This document shows positions 12,257 to 22,203 of a stretch of DNA of 64,000 bases, one piece after another. The position numbers and the translations under genes were made by a program. Each line of letters begins with the position of its first letter. Position 1 is the first letter of the stretch. Below the pieces are notes generated by a model, which made no database searches, was not told the origin of the DNA, and saw only the letters and a program-made list of their open reading frames with translations. This DNA comes from a bacterium endosymbiont of Pedicinus badii (lineage in GTDB: Bacteria > Pseudomonadota > Gammaproteobacteria > Enterobacterales > Enterobacteriaceae): NCBI RefSeq assembly GCF_002075085.1, contig NZ_LKAS01000002.1, positions 61,163 to 125,162 on the forward strand, written 5' to 3'.

Positions 12257-15200
12257 TTATTTTTCTTCTAAATCTATATTGATTGCTAAAGATCTAATTT
12301 CTTTTAATAAAACATTAAAAGATTCTGGCATACCTGGATCCATTGCATGCGATTCATCAATAATATTTTTATACATTTTAGTTCTTCCGGATACATCATC
12401 TGATTTTACTGTAAGCATTTCTTGTAGTGTATGGGCAGCTCCGTAAGCTTCTAAAGCCCAAACTTCCATTTCACCAAATCTTTGTCCTCCAAATTGTGCT
12501 TTACCTCCAAGAGGTTGTTGTGTTACTAAACTATAGGAACCAGTTGACCTAGCATGCATTTTATCATCTACTAAATGATTTAATTTTAACATATACATAT
12601 ATCCTACTGTTATTTTTCTTTCAAATTTTTCTCCCGTTCTACCATCAAATAAAGTAATTTGTCCAGATTGAGGTAGTTCTGCAAGACTCAAAAGTTCTTT
12701 AATTTCTTTTTCTGTAGCTCCATCAAAAACTGGAGTAGCTATCGGCATACCTTTTCTTAAATTTTTAGAAAGTTCTAATATTTCTTCATCTGTAAATTTT
12801 TTTAAATTTACCGATTGCTGTATATTTTCTCCTATATTGTACGCTTTTTGTAAAAAATTTCTTAGTTTTTGTATATTTTCTTTTTTTTTTACCATTCTAT
12901 CAATTTTTATACCTATTTCTCTTGCAGCCATACCTAAATGAGTTTCTAAAACTTGTCCTATATTCATTCTTGAAGGAACTCCTAATGGATTTAGAACTAT
13001 ATCTACCGGGACTCCATTTTCATCATAAGGCATATCTTCTACAGGATTTATTTTAGATATTACTCCTTTATTACCATGTCTACCAGCCATTTTATCTCCT
13101 GGCTGTATTTGTCTTTTTACTGCAAGATATACTTTAACTACTTTTAAAACACCTGGAGCTAAATCGTCTCCTTGAACAATTTTTTTCTTTTTTTGTAAAA
13201 ACTTTTTTTCAAATTTTTTTTTAAGATTTTTGTATTCTTTATAAATTTTTAAAAATTGTATTTTTTTTATTTTGCTAGAAAATTTTATTTTTTTTACATT
13301 TATTTCTTCTGGTTCTTTTTTTTGAAATTCAATTTTTTCTTCTATCAGAATTCTTTTTATTTGTTGTAGTAGACCAAATTTAAAAATCTTCATTTCTTCA
13401 GAAAGATCTTTCTTTGCCTGTTCTACTTTCATCTCTTCTATTTCTATTGTTCTTTTATCTTTTTCTATTCCATCTCTCGTAAATATTTGTACATCTATTA
13501 CTGTACCTGAAACTCCATTAGGAACTCTTAATGAAGAATCCTTTACATCAGAAGCTTTTTCTCCAAATATCGCTCTTAGTAATTTTTCTTCTGGAGTAAG
13601 TTGTGTTTCTCCTTTAGGAGTAACTTTACCAACTAGAATATCTCCTCCATTAACTTCAGCTCCAATATATACTATTCCAGATTCATCCAACTTTGATAGT
13701 GCAGATTCTCCTATATTAGGTATATCCGCTGTGATTTCTTCTACACCTAATTTTGTATCTCTGGAAATACAAGAAAGTTCTTGTATATGAATAGTAGTAA
13801 ATTTATCTTTTTGAACTACTTTTTCTGAAATTAGCATAGAATCTTCAAAATTGTATCCACTCCAAGGCATAAATGCAATTCTCATATTCTGACCTAAAGC
13901 TAATTCTCCTAAATCTGTACAAGGTCCATCTGCTAGTACATCTCCTCTTTGAATTTCATCACCTAAATTAATACAAGGTTTTTGATTAATGCAGGTATTT
14001 TGATTTGATCTAGAAAATTTTGTTAAATTGTAGATATCTATTCCACTTTCTTGCTCTTGAATCTCATTTTGTTTGACATTGATTACAATTTTTGATGCAT
14101 CTACGTATTGAACAATTCCTCCTCTTTTAGCAATTACAGTTACTCCAGAATCTATTGCTACAATTCTTTCCATTCCAGTTCCAACTAAAGGTTTATCAGT
14201 GACAATTGTAGGTACTGCTTGTCTTTGCATATTTGCTCCCATTAGTGCCCTATTTGCATCATCATGTTCTAAAAAAGGTATTAGAGAAGCTCCAACAGAG
14301 ACAATTTGCTGTGTAGAAACATCCATATAATCAATTTGTTTTCTATTAAAAAGACCAGATTCACCTTTTGTTCTACAAATTATTAATTTATTTACAAAAC
14401 TACCATCTTTTTTAAGATTACTATTTGCTTGAGCTATTACAAAATTTCCTTCTTCAATTGCAGAAAGATAATGTATTTCATCAGTTACTTTACCATTTAC
14501 TACTTTTCTGTACGGAGTTTCTAAAAAACCGTATTCATTAGTTCTTGCATATACAGATAAAGAATTTATTAGTCCAATATTTGGTCCTTCCGGAGTTTCT
14601 ATAGGACAAACTCTTCCATAATGAGTAGGATGAACGTCTCTAACTTCAAAACCGGCTCTTTCTCTAGTCAACCCTCCAGGACCTAATGCTGAAATTCTTC
14701 TTTTATGTGTAATTTCAGATAATGGGTTATTTTGATCCATAAATTGAGACAATTGGCTAGAACCAAAAAATTCTTTCACAGCTGCAGAAATTGGTTTTGC
14801 ATTAATTATATCTTGAGGCATGATATTTTCTAAATCACCCATAGATAATCTTTCTTTAACTGCTCTTTCGACTCTTACTAGACCAATTCTAAATTGATTT
14901 TCTGCCATTTCTCCTACAGATCTAATTCTTCTATTTCCTAAATGATCTATATCGTCTATTTCTCCTTTTCCATTTCTTATATCTATAAGTCTTTTTATCA
15001 CATCTATGATATCTTTTTTGTTAAGAATACCTAAACCTTCTATTTCTTTTCTAAAAAGAGATCTATTAAATTTCATTCTACCTACAGCAGATAAATCATA
15101 TCTTTCTTCTGAAAAGAAAAGATTTTTAAAAAGTAACTCTGCAGCTTCTTTAGTTGGAGGTTCTCCAGGACGCATCATTCTGTAAATTTCTAATAAAGCG

Positions 15201-16279
15201 CTATTTTTGTCTATTGTAGAATCAATTTTTAATGTTTCAGATATATATGGTCCATGATCTAAATCATTAGTAAATAAAACTTCTATTTCGTTTTGTTTGG
15301 ATTTTTTTAGTTTTTCTATTATTGATGCGCTAATAGTTTCATTTGCTTTTACTATAATTTTTTTTTTGTTTTTACAAAAATAATTTTTTGAAGAAACTTT
15401 TCCAAAAATATATTCATAAGGAACATGTATTTTTTTAATTTTATCTTTTATTAGTTTTTTTATATGTCTAGCAGTGATTCTCCTTCCTTTTTCTATATAA
15501 ATTTTATTTTCTACTTTAAAATCAAAAGAAGCAGTTTCTCCTCTTAACCTATCTGGCACTAAATCCATCAAAAGATAATCGTTGTATATTTTATAATGTA
15601 CTTTTTGAAAGAATATTTCTAACATTTCTTCCGTACTATAATTTAACGCTCTTAGTAAAATAGTTACAGGAAACTTTCTTCTTCTATCTATCCTAACAAA
15701 AAGATTATCTCTTGAATCAAACTCAAAATCTAGCCAAGATCCTCTGTATGGTATTATTCTAGCGTTGTACAATAGTTTTCCTGAAGAATGTGTTTTTCCT
15801 TTATCGCTATCGAAGAAAACTCCTGGACTACGATGAAGTTGAGAAACTACGACTCTTTCTGTACCGTTTATTACAAATACTCCGTTTTCCGTCATTATTG
15901 GTATTTCACCCATGTATACTTCTTGTTCTTTTATGTTTTTTATTTTATTATTTAGTGAATCTTTTTCATAAATAACAAGTCTTAATTTTACTTTTAAAGG
16001 AACAGAATAAGTAGATCCTCTAGTTAAACATTCTTGTACATCAAAAATTGGATCTCCTAAAGAATAGCTTACATATTGTAATTCTGAAGATTCGTTATAG
16101 CTATTTATTGGAAAAATAGATTGAAAAGCGGCTTCTAAGCCGTGCTGTCCTTCAGGATCTTTTTCTATAAATTTTTTGAAAGAATCAATTTGAATAGCTA
16201 ATAAATAAGGAATATCTAATACTTTTGGTCTTTTTCCAAAATCTTTTCTAATTCTTTTTTTTTCTGTATAAGAGTACAT
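12257..16279 (-). CDS. rpoB: RNA polymerase subunit beta
   Basis: RpoB is the second large catalytic subunit of RNA polymerase. The 1340 residues match E. coli (1342). The rifampicin region is intact and wild type in appearance: [20 protein letters not shown] and [13 protein letters not shown] near 510-545. Late conserved elements include [13 protein letters not shown] near 1065 and the C-terminal [13 protein letters not shown] Lys-rich stretch near 980-1050 replaces less constrained sequence. It follows rplL after a spacer with a 9-bp hairpin and is co-directional with rpoC. Confidence 0.99.
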   Translation of the reverse strand: MYSYTEKKRIRKDFGKRPKVLDIPYLLAIQIDSFKKFIEKDPEGQHGLEAAFQSIFPINSYNESSELQYVSYSLGDPIFDVQECLTRGSTYSVPLKVKLRLVIYEKDSLNNKIKNIKEQEVYMGEIPIMTENGVFVINGTERVVVSQLHRSPGVFFDSDKGKTHSSGKLLYNARIIPYRGSWLDFEFDSRDNLFVRIDRRRKFPVTILLRALNYSTEEMLEIFFQKVHYKIYNDYLLMDLVPDRLRGETASFDFKVENKIYIEKGRRITARHIKKLIKDKIKKIHVPYEYIFGKVSSKNYFCKNKKKIIVKANETISASIIEKLKKSKQNEIEVLFTNDLDHGPYISETLKIDSTIDKNSALLEIYRMMRPGEPPTKEAAELLFKNLFFSEERYDLSAVGRMKFNRSLFRKEIEGLGILNKKDIIDVIKRLIDIRNGKGEIDDIDHLGNRRIRSVGEMAENQFRIGLVRVERAVKERLSMGDLENIMPQDIINAKPISAAVKEFFGSSQLSQFMDQNNPLSEITHKRRISALGPGGLTRERAGFEVRDVHPTHYGRVCPIETPEGPNIGLINSLSVYARTNEYGFLETPYRKVVNGKVTDEIHYLSAIEEGNFVIAQANSNLKKDGSFVNKLIICRTKGESGLFNRKQIDYMDVSTQQIVSVGASLIPFLEHDDANRALMGANMQRQAVPTIVTDKPLVGTGMERIVAIDSGVTVIAKRGGIVQYVDASKIVINVKQNEIQEQESGIDIYNLTKFSRSNQNTCINQKPCINLGDEIQRGDVLADGPCTDLGELALGQNMRIAFMPWSGYNFEDSMLISEKVVQKDKFTTIHIQELSCISRDTKLGVEEITADIPNIGESALSKLDESGIVYIGAEVNGGDILVGKVTPKGETQLTPEEKLLRAIFGEKASDVKDSSLRVPNGVSGTVIDVQIFTRDGIEKDKRTIEIEEMKVEQAKKDLSEEMKIFKFGLLQQIKRILIEEKIEFQKKEPEEINVKKIKFSSKIKKIQFLKIYKEYKNLKKKFEKKFLQKKKKIVQGDDLAPGVLKVVKVYLAVKRQIQPGDKMAGRHGNKGVISKINPVEDMPYDENGVPVDIVLNPLGVPSRMNIGQVLETHLGMAAREIGIKIDRMVKKKENIQKLRNFLQKAYNIGENIQQSVNLKKFTDEEILELSKNLRKGMPIATPVFDGATEKEIKELLSLAELPQSGQITLFDGRTGEKFERKITVGYMYMLKLNHLVDDKMHARSTGSYSLVTQQPLGGKAQFGGQRFGEMEVWALEAYGAAHTLQEMLTVKSDDVSGRTKMYKNIIDESHAMDPGMPESFNVLLKEIRSLAINIDLEEK

Positions 16280-16309
16280 ATTTTTATTAAAAAAATTATA
16301 TAAATTTTA

Positions 16310-16332
16310 GGCTGGTTTTTTATAAACCAGCC
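16310..16332 (-). terminator. hairpin between rplL and rpoB (attenuator-like)
   Basis: A 9-bp perfect stem, GGCTGGTTT at 16310-16318 with AAACCAGCC at 16324-16332 and a 5-base loop, lies in the 69-base rplL-rpoB spacer. It is GC-rich against the surroundings. On the minus strand the following bases (CTAAAATTTA) contain few consecutive Ts, so termination would be partial. E. coli has an attenuator and an RNase III site in this same spacer, which lowers rpoBC expression relative to rplJL. Confidence 0.6.
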
Positions 16333-16348
16333 AATTAGTTTTATAGTT

Positions 16349-16729
16349 TTATCTTATTTCTACAATTGCGCCAGTTGATTCTATTAATTTTTTTAAGGAA
16401 TCAGCTTCTTCTTTCTTAACTTTTTCTTTTATTAAAACAGGAGCAGATTCTACTAAATCTTTTGCTTCCTTCAGTCCTAAACCTACTATAGATCTAACTG
16501 ATTTTATTACTGCAATTTTGTTTTTTCCTATATTTTGTAAAAATACACTAAATTCCGTTTTTTCTTCTTTTTCTTTTTCTGATGGTACATTATTAGTAGA
16601 AACATTTTGACTAATTATTTCTTTATAAGAAACTCCAAATTTTTTTTCCATCATAGAAACTAATTCTAAAACTTCCATAACAGACATTTTAGATACTTCT
16701 TCTATAATTTGTTCTTTTGATATAGACAT
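16349..16729 (-). CDS. rplL: 50S ribosomal protein L7/L12
   Basis: L7/L12 forms the flexible stalk that recruits translation factors. The 126-residue protein shows the N-terminal dimerisation helix (about 1-35), a Lys/Glu-rich hinge that replaces the usual Ala-rich linker (about 42-58), and the globular C-terminal domain with [24 protein letters not shown]. It follows rplJ by 62 bases, the standard L10-L12 pair. Confidence 0.97.
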   Translation of the reverse strand: MSISKEQIIEEVSKMSVMEVLELVSMMEKKFGVSYKEIISQNVSTNNVPSEKEKEEKTEFSVFLQNIGKNKIAVIKSVRSIVGLGLKEAKDLVESAPVLIKEKVKKEEADSLKKLIESTGAIVEIR

Positions 16730-16791
16730 AGTAATTATATTCCTAAAAGTGAATTTCTTGTAAGAAATAGGAAAAATAGAACATTAGATTC

Positions 16792-17286
16792 CTATAATTT
16801 TTTTTTTTTTGAAATATATGATAGAATTTTTATTAATTTTAATATGCAAGATTCTTGCAATAAAATTAATAGTATTTGAATTGCTTCTTTTTTATTAGGT
16901 AAACTTGCTAAAGTACTTATTTTTGAAGGGTGAATTATTTTTCCATCGAAAATGATACCTTTAATTTTAAAAATGATATCTTCTTTTTTTAATTTTGTAA
17001 GTACTTTCGCTGCAGAACCAGGACTGTTTTTGGAAAAAGCAACCAAAGTAGAGCTGCAAAAATTGCTTTCTAGTTGTTGAAATTTAGTATTTTTGAATGC
17101 TCTTCTTAATAAAGTGTTTTTCACAACTTGCACAAAAACTTCAGATTTCTGACAGCATTTTCTAAAAGTGTTCATTTTTTCAGAATTAATTTTGTAAAAA
17201 TCTGCTACTACTACAGAAATAGATTCATCGGCAAGTTTTTTTATTTTAGAAACGATTTTTTGTTTTTTTTTTAGGCTTAATGCCAT
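16792..17286 (-). CDS. rplJ: 50S ribosomal protein L10
   Basis: L10 anchors the L7/L12 dimers to the ribosome and in E. coli represses its own operon through a leader RNA. The 164 residues match the family (165), with MALSLKKKQ at the start and the KNTLLRRAF motif near 57-65. Only 43 bases separate it from rplA. The long L10-binding leader of E. coli therefore cannot be present in full, and that autoregulation is probably lost or shortened. Confidence 0.96.
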   Translation of the reverse strand: MALSLKKKQKIVSKIKKLADESISVVVADFYKINSEKMNTFRKCCQKSEVFVQVVKNTLLRRAFKNTKFQQLESNFCSSTLVAFSKNSPGSAAKVLTKLKKEDIIFKIKGIIFDGKIIHPSKISTLASLPNKKEAIQILLILLQESCILKLIKILSYISKKKKL

Positions 17287-17329
17287 TTTTTTTCCTTTAA
17301 ATTTTAAATATTATAGTAGTATAAAGAAA

Positions 17330-18025
17330 TTATATAATATCACTCATTTCAATTTTTATTCCTGGACCCATTGTAGTACATAAACCAAAGTTTTTAATAA
17401 AATTTCCTTTTACAGAGTTTGGTTTATTTTTTTGTATTGATTGAATAAAATATCTTATATTTTCTTCTATTTTATAACTCTCAAAGTTTATTTTTCCTAT
17501 GCTTGTATGAATAATTCCATTTTTATCGTTTTTATATAGTATTTGTTTTTTTTTAAAATTTTTTAAAGATTCAAATAAATTATTTGTTAAAGTTCCAGAT
17601 TTTAAATTTGGCATAAGTCCCTTTGGTCCTAGAATTTGTCCAATTTGACTGATTATAGACATAGAATCTGGTTTAGCTAGTACTAAATCAACTTGAATAG
17701 TATTATTTTTAAATAAATTTACTAAATCTTCCATACCAACAAAATTTGCACCTATTTTTTTTAGTTCTTTTATGTTTTCTCTGGAAAAAACAGCAATTTT
17801 CTTTTTCTTTCCATTTCCATGAGGAAGTGTAGAATATCCTCTAATGTTTTGTTCTGTCTTTTTAGGATTAATATTTAATTTTATAAAAACATCGACACTT
17901 TCATTAAATTTTGAAAAAACTTTTATTTTTTCTAAAATACATAGGGCTTGTTTTATGGTATATTTTTTTTGTTCGGAAAAAATTTTAGCAAATTCTTTTT
18001 TTTTTTTAGATAATCTTTTTTTCAT
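17330..18025 (-). CDS. rplA: 50S ribosomal protein L1
   Basis: L1 forms the mobile L1 stalk at the E site and in E. coli represses the rplK-rplA transcript. The 231 residues (234 in E. coli) contain the conserved IGQILGPKGLMPNLKSGTLT near 125-145 and the C-terminal TMGPGIKIE. Lys and Ile are heavily enriched at variable positions. It lies 3 bases after the rplK stop. Confidence 0.97.
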   Translation of the reverse strand: MKKRLSKKKKEFAKIFSEQKKYTIKQALCILEKIKVFSKFNESVDVFIKLNINPKKTEQNIRGYSTLPHGNGKKKKIAVFSRENIKELKKIGANFVGMEDLVNLFKNNTIQVDLVLAKPDSMSIISQIGQILGPKGLMPNLKSGTLTNNLFESLKNFKKKQILYKNDKNGIIHTSIGKINFESYKIEENIRYFIQSIQKNKPNSVKGNFIKNFGLCTTMGPGIKIEMSDII

Positions 18026-18028
18026 TTT

Positions 18029-18451
18029 TTATTCCATTTTAAGACCCATAGAAATTGCTGTTCCTAATATAGAACGAAATATTGCTTTTTCGTCTAAACT
18101 ATTCATGTCTTTTTTCTTAATTTTTACAATCTCCATTATTTGTTGTTTTGTAATTTTTCCTACTATTTCAGTTTTAGCTTTTTTTGAACCAGAATCAATT
18201 TTTGCTATTTTTTTTAATAATATTGAGGTAGGCGTTGTTTTCGTAATAAATGAGAAAGACTTATCAGAATATATAGTTACTACTACAGGTACTGGAATAG
18301 ATTTTTCTAGTTTTTTTGTAACTTCGTTAAAAGACTTACAAAATTCCATAATATTGATTCCTTTTTGTCCTAAAGCTGGACCTACTGGAGGACTTGGATT
18401 AGCCATTCCAGCAGGAATTTGTAATTTAACATAAGATTGAATTTTTTTCAT
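18029..18451 (-). CDS. rplK: 50S ribosomal protein L11
   Basis: L11 binds the GTPase-associated centre of 23S rRNA. The 140-residue protein (142 in E. coli) keeps the proline-rich [32 protein letters not shown] near residues 11-42, read here in two adjoining parts. The usual C-terminal rRNA-binding motif near [11 protein letters not shown] is also present. It is 12 bases downstream of nusG and just upstream of rplA, as in E. coli. Confidence 0.97.
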   Translation of the reverse strand: MKKIQSYVKLQIPAGMANPSPPVGPALGQKGINIMEFCKSFNEVTKKLEKSIPVPVVVTIYSDKSFSFITKTTPTSILLKKIAKIDSGSKKAKTEIVGKITKQQIMEIVKIKKKDMNSLDEKAIFRSILGTAISMGLKME

Positions 18452-18463
18452 TTTTTTATGATA

Positions 18464-19000
18464 TCAGTTTTTTTCTACTTGACTAAAATCCAGTTCTACT
18501 GGGGTTGATCTTCCAAATATTGAAACAGAAACTTTTAATCTACTTTTTTCGTAATCTACTTCTTCAACAGTGCCATTAAAATCAGAAAAAGGACCATCGT
18601 TGACTCTTATAACTTCTCCTGGTTCAAAAAGAGTTTTTGGTATTGGTTTATTTTTTATTTGTTTTAATTTTTTAATAATAGTATCTACTTCTTTTTTACT
18701 AATTGGTATTGGATTTTCGGAAGTTCCTCCTACAAACCCTAAAACTTTTGGTATTCCCCTTACTAAATGCCAAGTATTTTCATTCATATTCATTCTAATT
18801 AGTATATATCCAGGAAAGAATTTTCTTTCACTTTTTCTTTTTTGTCCTCTTTTAATTTCAATAACTTCTTCTGTTGGAATCATAATATCGCCAAAAAATT
18901 TAGAAAAATTGTACAATTTGATTCTTTTTTGTAAGGACTCTTCTATTTTTCTTTCAAATCCTGAAAATACTTGAACTATATACCACTTTTTTTCCAGCAT
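18464..19000 (-). CDS. nusG: transcription termination/antitermination protein NusG
   Basis: NusG binds RNA polymerase and links it to Rho or the ribosome. The 178-residue protein (181 in E. coli) has the N-terminal NGN domain starting [18 protein letters not shown], the polymerase-binding region [12 protein letters not shown], and the C-terminal KOW domain with [19 protein letters not shown]. It follows secE by one base, the normal secE-nusG pair. Confidence 0.98.
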   Translation of the reverse strand: MLEKKWYIVQVFSGFERKIEESLQKRIKLYNFSKFFGDIMIPTEEVIEIKRGQKRKSERKFFPGYILIRMNMNENTWHLVRGIPKVLGFVGGTSENPIPISKKEVDTIIKKLKQIKNKPIPKTLFEPGEVIRVNDGPFSDFNGTVEEVDYEKSRLKVSVSIFGRSTPVELDFSQVEKN

Positions 19001-19001
19001 A

Positions 19002-19376
19002 TTAGATTCTAAAATTTGTTATAGTTGCTATAATTCTAATAAGTAAATTATCTATACACCATAAAATAATTGAAATTATCATTGCTATTAAAGAAACCAT
19101 AAAAGTTGTTTGTACAGTTTCTTTTAAAGAAGACCAGCAAATTTTTTTAGATTCCTGTTTTACTTCTTGCAGAAATACTACAAATTTTTTTCCTTTTTTA
19201 GTTTTTAGAAAAAAAAATAGAATTGCTAGAAAAATAGTAAAATTTACTGCAGTAAAAAAATAAATGTTTATTTTTTTCTTCAAAAATAAAAAGATAATTT
19301 CAAAAATTAGCAAAAAGAATATTAAAATCCAAGAATACTTTTCTAAATGACTTTTATGTTCTAATTTCGCATTCAT
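19002..19376 (-). CDS. secE: protein translocase subunit SecE
   Basis: SecE clamps the SecY channel in the inner membrane. The 124-residue protein has three hydrophobic segments (about 15-32, 38-58 and 92-118), the enterobacterial three-helix form. The conserved amphipathic [20 protein letters not shown] precedes the last helix. It sits 67 bases after tufB, and that spacer is mostly the tufB terminator, leaving little room for a separate promoter. Confidence 0.95.
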   Translation of the reverse strand: MNAKLEHKSHLEKYSWILIFFLLIFEIIFLFLKKKINIYFFTAVNFTIFLAILFFFLKTKKGKKFVVFLQEVKQESKKICWSSLKETVQTTFMVSLIAMIISIILWCIDNLLIRIIATITNFRI

Positions 19377-19401
19377 AAGAATTGAAAAATATAATAACTT
19401 T

Positions 19402-19435
19402 TAAAAAAAAATTATGAGCAAGAAATGCTCATAAT
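19402..19435 (-). terminator. intrinsic terminator after tufB
   Basis: A 10-bp perfect stem, ATTATGAGCA at 19411-19420 with TGCTCATAAT at 19426-19435, is followed on the minus strand by a run of Ts (19402-19410 as A on plus). It lies 8 bases after the tufB stop and is the clearest terminator in the window. Confidence 0.85.
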
Positions 19436-19443
19436 TTAGAATT

Positions 19444-20628
19444 TTATTCCAAAACATCTGTGACAATTCCTGCACCAACTGTTTTTCCTCCTTCTCTAAT
19501 TGCAAATCTTAATCCGCTATCCATTGCAATTGGAGAAATAAGATTTACTTTCATTTTTATGTTATCACCAGGCATAACCATTTCTGTTCCTTCTGGAAGT
19601 TCTATAGTTCCAGTTACATCTGTAGTTCTAAAATAAAATTGAGGTTTGTATCCTTTAAAGAACGGAGTATGGCGTCCTCCTTCTTCTTTACTTAATACGT
19701 ACACTTCTGCTTCAAATCTTTTATGTGGATTAATTGCTCCTGGTTTTGATAAAATTTGACCTCTTTCTACATCTTCTCTTTTTATTCCTCTTAGTAAAAT
19801 TCCTACATTGTCTCCAGCTCTACCCTCATCTAGGAGTTTTCTAAACATCTCAACTCCTGTGCAAGTAGTTTTAATAGTATTTTTGATTCCTACTATTTCA
19901 ATTTCATCACCTACTTTTATTATTCCCTTTTCAATTCTTCCAGTTACCACAGTTCCTCTTCCTGAAATAGAAAATACATCTTCTATAGGCATAAGAAAAG
20001 GCTTTTCTATTGATCTTTCTGGAATAGGGATGTATTTATCCAAGGATTCTGCTAGTTCTAAAATTTTTTTTGTCCAAATTTCTTCTCCTTCTAAAGCTTT
20101 TAATGCAGAACCTCTAATGATAGGCGTTTGTTCTCCTGGAAAATCGTACTGAGACAATAATTCTCTTACTTCCATTTCTACTAATTCAAGTAGTTCTTTG
20201 TCTTCTACCATATCGCATTTATTAATAAAAACTACAATGTAAGGAACACCAACCTGTCTGGCCAATAAAATATGTTCTCTAGTTTGCGGCATAGGTCCAT
20301 CAGTTGCTGCTACTACTAAAATTGCTCCATCCATTTGAGCAGCCCCAGTAATCATATTTTTTACATAGTCTGCATGACCTGGACAATCAACGTGAGCATA
20401 ATGTCGAACAGAAGTATTGTATTCTACATGAGAAGTATTTATAGTAATTCCTCTTGCTTTTTCTTCTGGAGCATTGTCAATTTGTTCGAATTCTCTAGCA
20501 TCTCCACCAAAATTTTTAGCTAGTACATGAGTTATGGCTGATGTCAATGTTGTTTTTCCATGATCTACATGACCTATTGTTCCAACATTAACATGAGGCT
20601 TATTTCTTTGAAATTTTTCTTTAGACAT
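19444..20628 (-). CDS. tufB: translation elongation factor Tu
   Basis: EF-Tu delivers aminoacyl-tRNA to the ribosome as a GTP complex. The 394-residue protein is standard, with P-loop GHVDHGKTT near residues 19-27, effector region [13 protein letters not shown], switch [22 protein letters not shown] (20 residues) and NKCD for guanine recognition. Three tRNA genes lie just upstream on the same strand, the E. coli tufB arrangement. It has fewer Lys/Asn substitutions than its neighbours, as expected for a highly expressed gene. Confidence 0.99.
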   Translation of the reverse strand: MSKEKFQRNKPHVNVGTIGHVDHGKTTLTSAITHVLAKNFGGDAREFEQIDNAPEEKARGITINTSHVEYNTSVRHYAHVDCPGHADYVKNMITGAAQMDGAILVVAATDGPMPQTREHILLARQVGVPYIVVFINKCDMVEDKELLELVEMEVRELLSQYDFPGEQTPIIRGSALKALEGEEIWTKKILELAESLDKYIPIPERSIEKPFLMPIEDVFSISGRGTVVTGRIEKGIIKVGDEIEIVGIKNTIKTTCTGVEMFRKLLDEGRAGDNVGILLRGIKREDVERGQILSKPGAINPHKRFEAEVYVLSKEEGGRHTPFFKGYKPQFYFRTTDVTGTIELPEGTEMVMPGDNIKMKVNLISPIAMDSGLRFAIREGGKTVGAGIVTDVLE

Positions 20629-20709
20629 TAATTATCCTTTAACAAGAAGGTGTTATTATTTATAGTAACACAAATTTAAATTTTTATTTTGAAGAATAAA
20701 TTAAAATTT

Positions 20710-20782
20710 TGCTGATAGGCAGATTCGAACTGCCGACCTCATCCTTACCAAGGATGAACTCTACCATCTGAGCTATATCAGC
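20710..20782 (-). tRNA. thrT: tRNA-Thr(GGT)
   Basis: The 73-base cloverleaf has acceptor stem GCTGATA/TATCAGC with discriminator A, anticodon stem CATCC/GGATG around TTGGTAA, and T loop TTCGAAT. The CCA end is not encoded. It is the tRNA next to tufB, as in E. coli thrT. Confidence 0.95.
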
Positions 20783-20785
20783 TTT

Positions 20786-20858
20786 AGCGGGCAATGGGAA
20801 TCGAACCCATCTCATTAGCTTGGAAGGCTAATATAATAAACCGATATACTATGCCCGC
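20786..20858 (-). tRNA. glyT: tRNA-Gly(TCC)
   Basis: The 73-base cloverleaf has acceptor stem GCGGGCA/TGCCCGC with discriminator T, anticodon stem TTAGC/GCTAA around CTTCCAA (anticodon TCC), and T loop TTCGATT. CCA is not encoded. Three bases separate it from tRNA-Thr(GGT), so they share one precursor. Confidence 0.95.
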
Positions 20859-20905
20859 ATAAATTTTGTATTATAAAACACTTGTACTGAAGAAGTAAAA
20901 CTGAA

Positions 20906-20978
20906 TGTCGGTAAGAGGAATTGAACCTCTAACCTACTGATTACAAATCAGTTGCTCTACCTGTTAAGCTATACCGAC
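20906..20978 (-). tRNA. thrU: tRNA-Thr(TGT)
   Basis: The 73-base cloverleaf has acceptor stem GTCGGTA/TACCGAC with discriminator A, anticodon stem ACTGA/TCAGT around TTTGTAA (anticodon TGT), and T loop TTCAATT. It is the first tRNA of the tufB transcript. In E. coli the order is thrU-tyrU-glyT-thrT-tufB; tyrU is absent here and 47 bases remain in its place. Confidence 0.95.
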
Positions 20979-20992
20979 TTACTATTTTGTTT

Positions 20993-21021
20993 ATAATAAA
21001 TATAACAAAAAAAAATCGCAA
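20993..21021 (-). promoter_or_regulatory. sigma-70 type promoter of the tRNA-tufB operon
   Basis: On the minus strand a -35 like TTGCGA (21016-21021) and a -10 TATTAT (20993-20998) are separated by exactly 17 bases and end 14 bases before tRNA-Thr(TGT). In AT-rich DNA the -10 alone would mean little, but the spacing and position fit. Confidence 0.5.
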
Positions 21022-21115
21022 TACAAGATAATTTTAATTAAAAAATTATTTTATATTTTTAAAAGTTATTTGTATTTAAAAATTATTTTAAAAAATTAAA
21101 AATACATGGAGCATA

Positions 21116-22069
21116 ATGCAAGATAAACTTTTACAATTTTTTTCTTATTTTCAAAATGTTTCTAATAAAAAAAAATTTTTTGAATTACAAAACGTACATA
21201 AAAAAAAACTTTCTAAAAAAGAAATTTTATTTTTAAAAAATATTAATAATCAATTGTCGATTCAAGAAGTTATTAATATCTATTTGCCTTTATCAAATTT
21301 ACTAAATTTTTATATTAATTTTAACTATTTGCAGAAAAAATATTTTAATAAAATTTTTAAAGGAATTTATAAATTTTCTCCATATATTATAGGAATTTGC
21401 GGAAGCATTGCTGTAGGAAAAAGTACTACAGCAAAAATTTTAAAAATACTTCTAAAAAGAAAAATTAAAAATTATAGAGTAGAAATAATTACTACTGATA
21501 ATTTTTTATACTCGAATGAATTCCTAAAAAAAAAAAAATTAATGAAGAAGAAAGGATTTCCTGAGACGTATAAAATAAAAGAACTAGTCAATTGCATACT
21601 AAAACTTAAATCTGGATTTCCTTATATAGATACACCATTCTATTCTAAAATGCAGTATGATATTGTTCCAAATAAAAAAATTATAATACAAAAACCTAAT
21701 GTACTAATTTTAGAAGGAATTAATATACTCTATAAATATAGGTTAAACAATAGAATAAATAAAATTTCTTTATCAGACTTGATAGATTTTTCAATTTATA
21801 TAGATGCTCCAGAAAAATTTTTAAAAAACTGGTATATCAATAGATTTATAAAAATTTGCAAAAACTCCTTTTACAATGCTGCATCTTATTTTCATAAGTA
21901 TTCTTTTCTTTCTAAAAGAGAAATAAGACAAATTGCTTCTTCAATTTGGAATCAAACTAACAGAAAAAACTTACGAATCAATATACTTCCTAACAAAGAA
22001 AATGCCAGTTTAATCCTTAAAAAAAAATCTGATCATAATATAGAAAATATGAGAATTAAGAACAGATGA
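21116..22069 (+). CDS. coaA: pantothenate kinase
   Basis: CoaA phosphorylates pantothenate, the first and controlling step of coenzyme A synthesis. The 317-residue protein (316 in E. coli) has the P-loop GICGSIAVGKSTTAKIL near 97-113, the TTDNFLYSN segment and ILEGINIL. The gene lies between the tRNA-tufB operon and tRNA-Glu, its E. coli position. The later steps coaBC and coaD are also in this window, so the cell keeps its own route from pantothenate to CoA. Confidence 0.97.
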   Translation: MQDKLLQFFSYFQNVSNKKKFFELQNVHKKKLSKKEILFLKNINNQLSIQEVINIYLPLSNLLNFYINFNYLQKKYFNKIFKGIYKFSPYIIGICGSIAVGKSTTAKILKILLKRKIKNYRVEIITTDNFLYSNEFLKKKKLMKKKGFPETYKIKELVNCILKLKSGFPYIDTPFYSKMQYDIVPNKKIIIQKPNVLILEGINILYKYRLNNRINKISLSDLIDFSIYIDAPEKFLKNWYINRFIKICKNSFYNAASYFHKYSFLSKREIRQIASSIWNQTNRKNLRINILPNKENASLILKKKSDHNIENMRIKNR

Positions 22070-22071
22070 AA

Positions 22072-22144
22072 CGTCCCCTAGGGGATTTGAACCCCTGTTG
22101 CCGCCGTGAAAGGGCGATGTCCTAGTCCTCTAGACGAAGGGGAC
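22072..22144 (-). tRNA. gltT: tRNA-Glu(TTC), orphan spacer tRNA of a lost rRNA operon
   Basis: The 73-base sequence is nearly identical to E. coli tRNA-Glu: acceptor stem GTCCCCT/AGGGGAC with discriminator G, anticodon loop CTTTCAC (anticodon TTC) on a GC-rich stem, and T loop TTCAAAT. CCA is not encoded. In E. coli this tRNA lies in the 16S-23S spacer of rrnB, between murI and coaA. Here murI and coaA flank it directly, and no 16S, 23S or 5S sequence is left. Confidence 0.97.
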
Positions 22145-22160
22145 TAATTAAATTTGAGAA

Positions 22161-22189
22161 ATTCTAATATTTATTGCTTAGACAGTCAA
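22161..22189 (-). promoter_or_regulatory. strong sigma-70 promoter for the orphan tRNA-Glu
   Basis: On the minus strand -35 TTGACT (22184-22189) and -10 TAGAAT (22161-22166) are separated by exactly 17 bases, and transcription would start about 10 bases before the tRNA. This is the best promoter match I found. The -35 and following bases (TTGACTGTCTAAGC) resemble the E. coli rrnB P2 promoter (TTGACTCTGTAGCG, from memory). Confidence 0.7.
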
Positions 22190-22203
22190 ATAATTTTTAT
22201 CGT

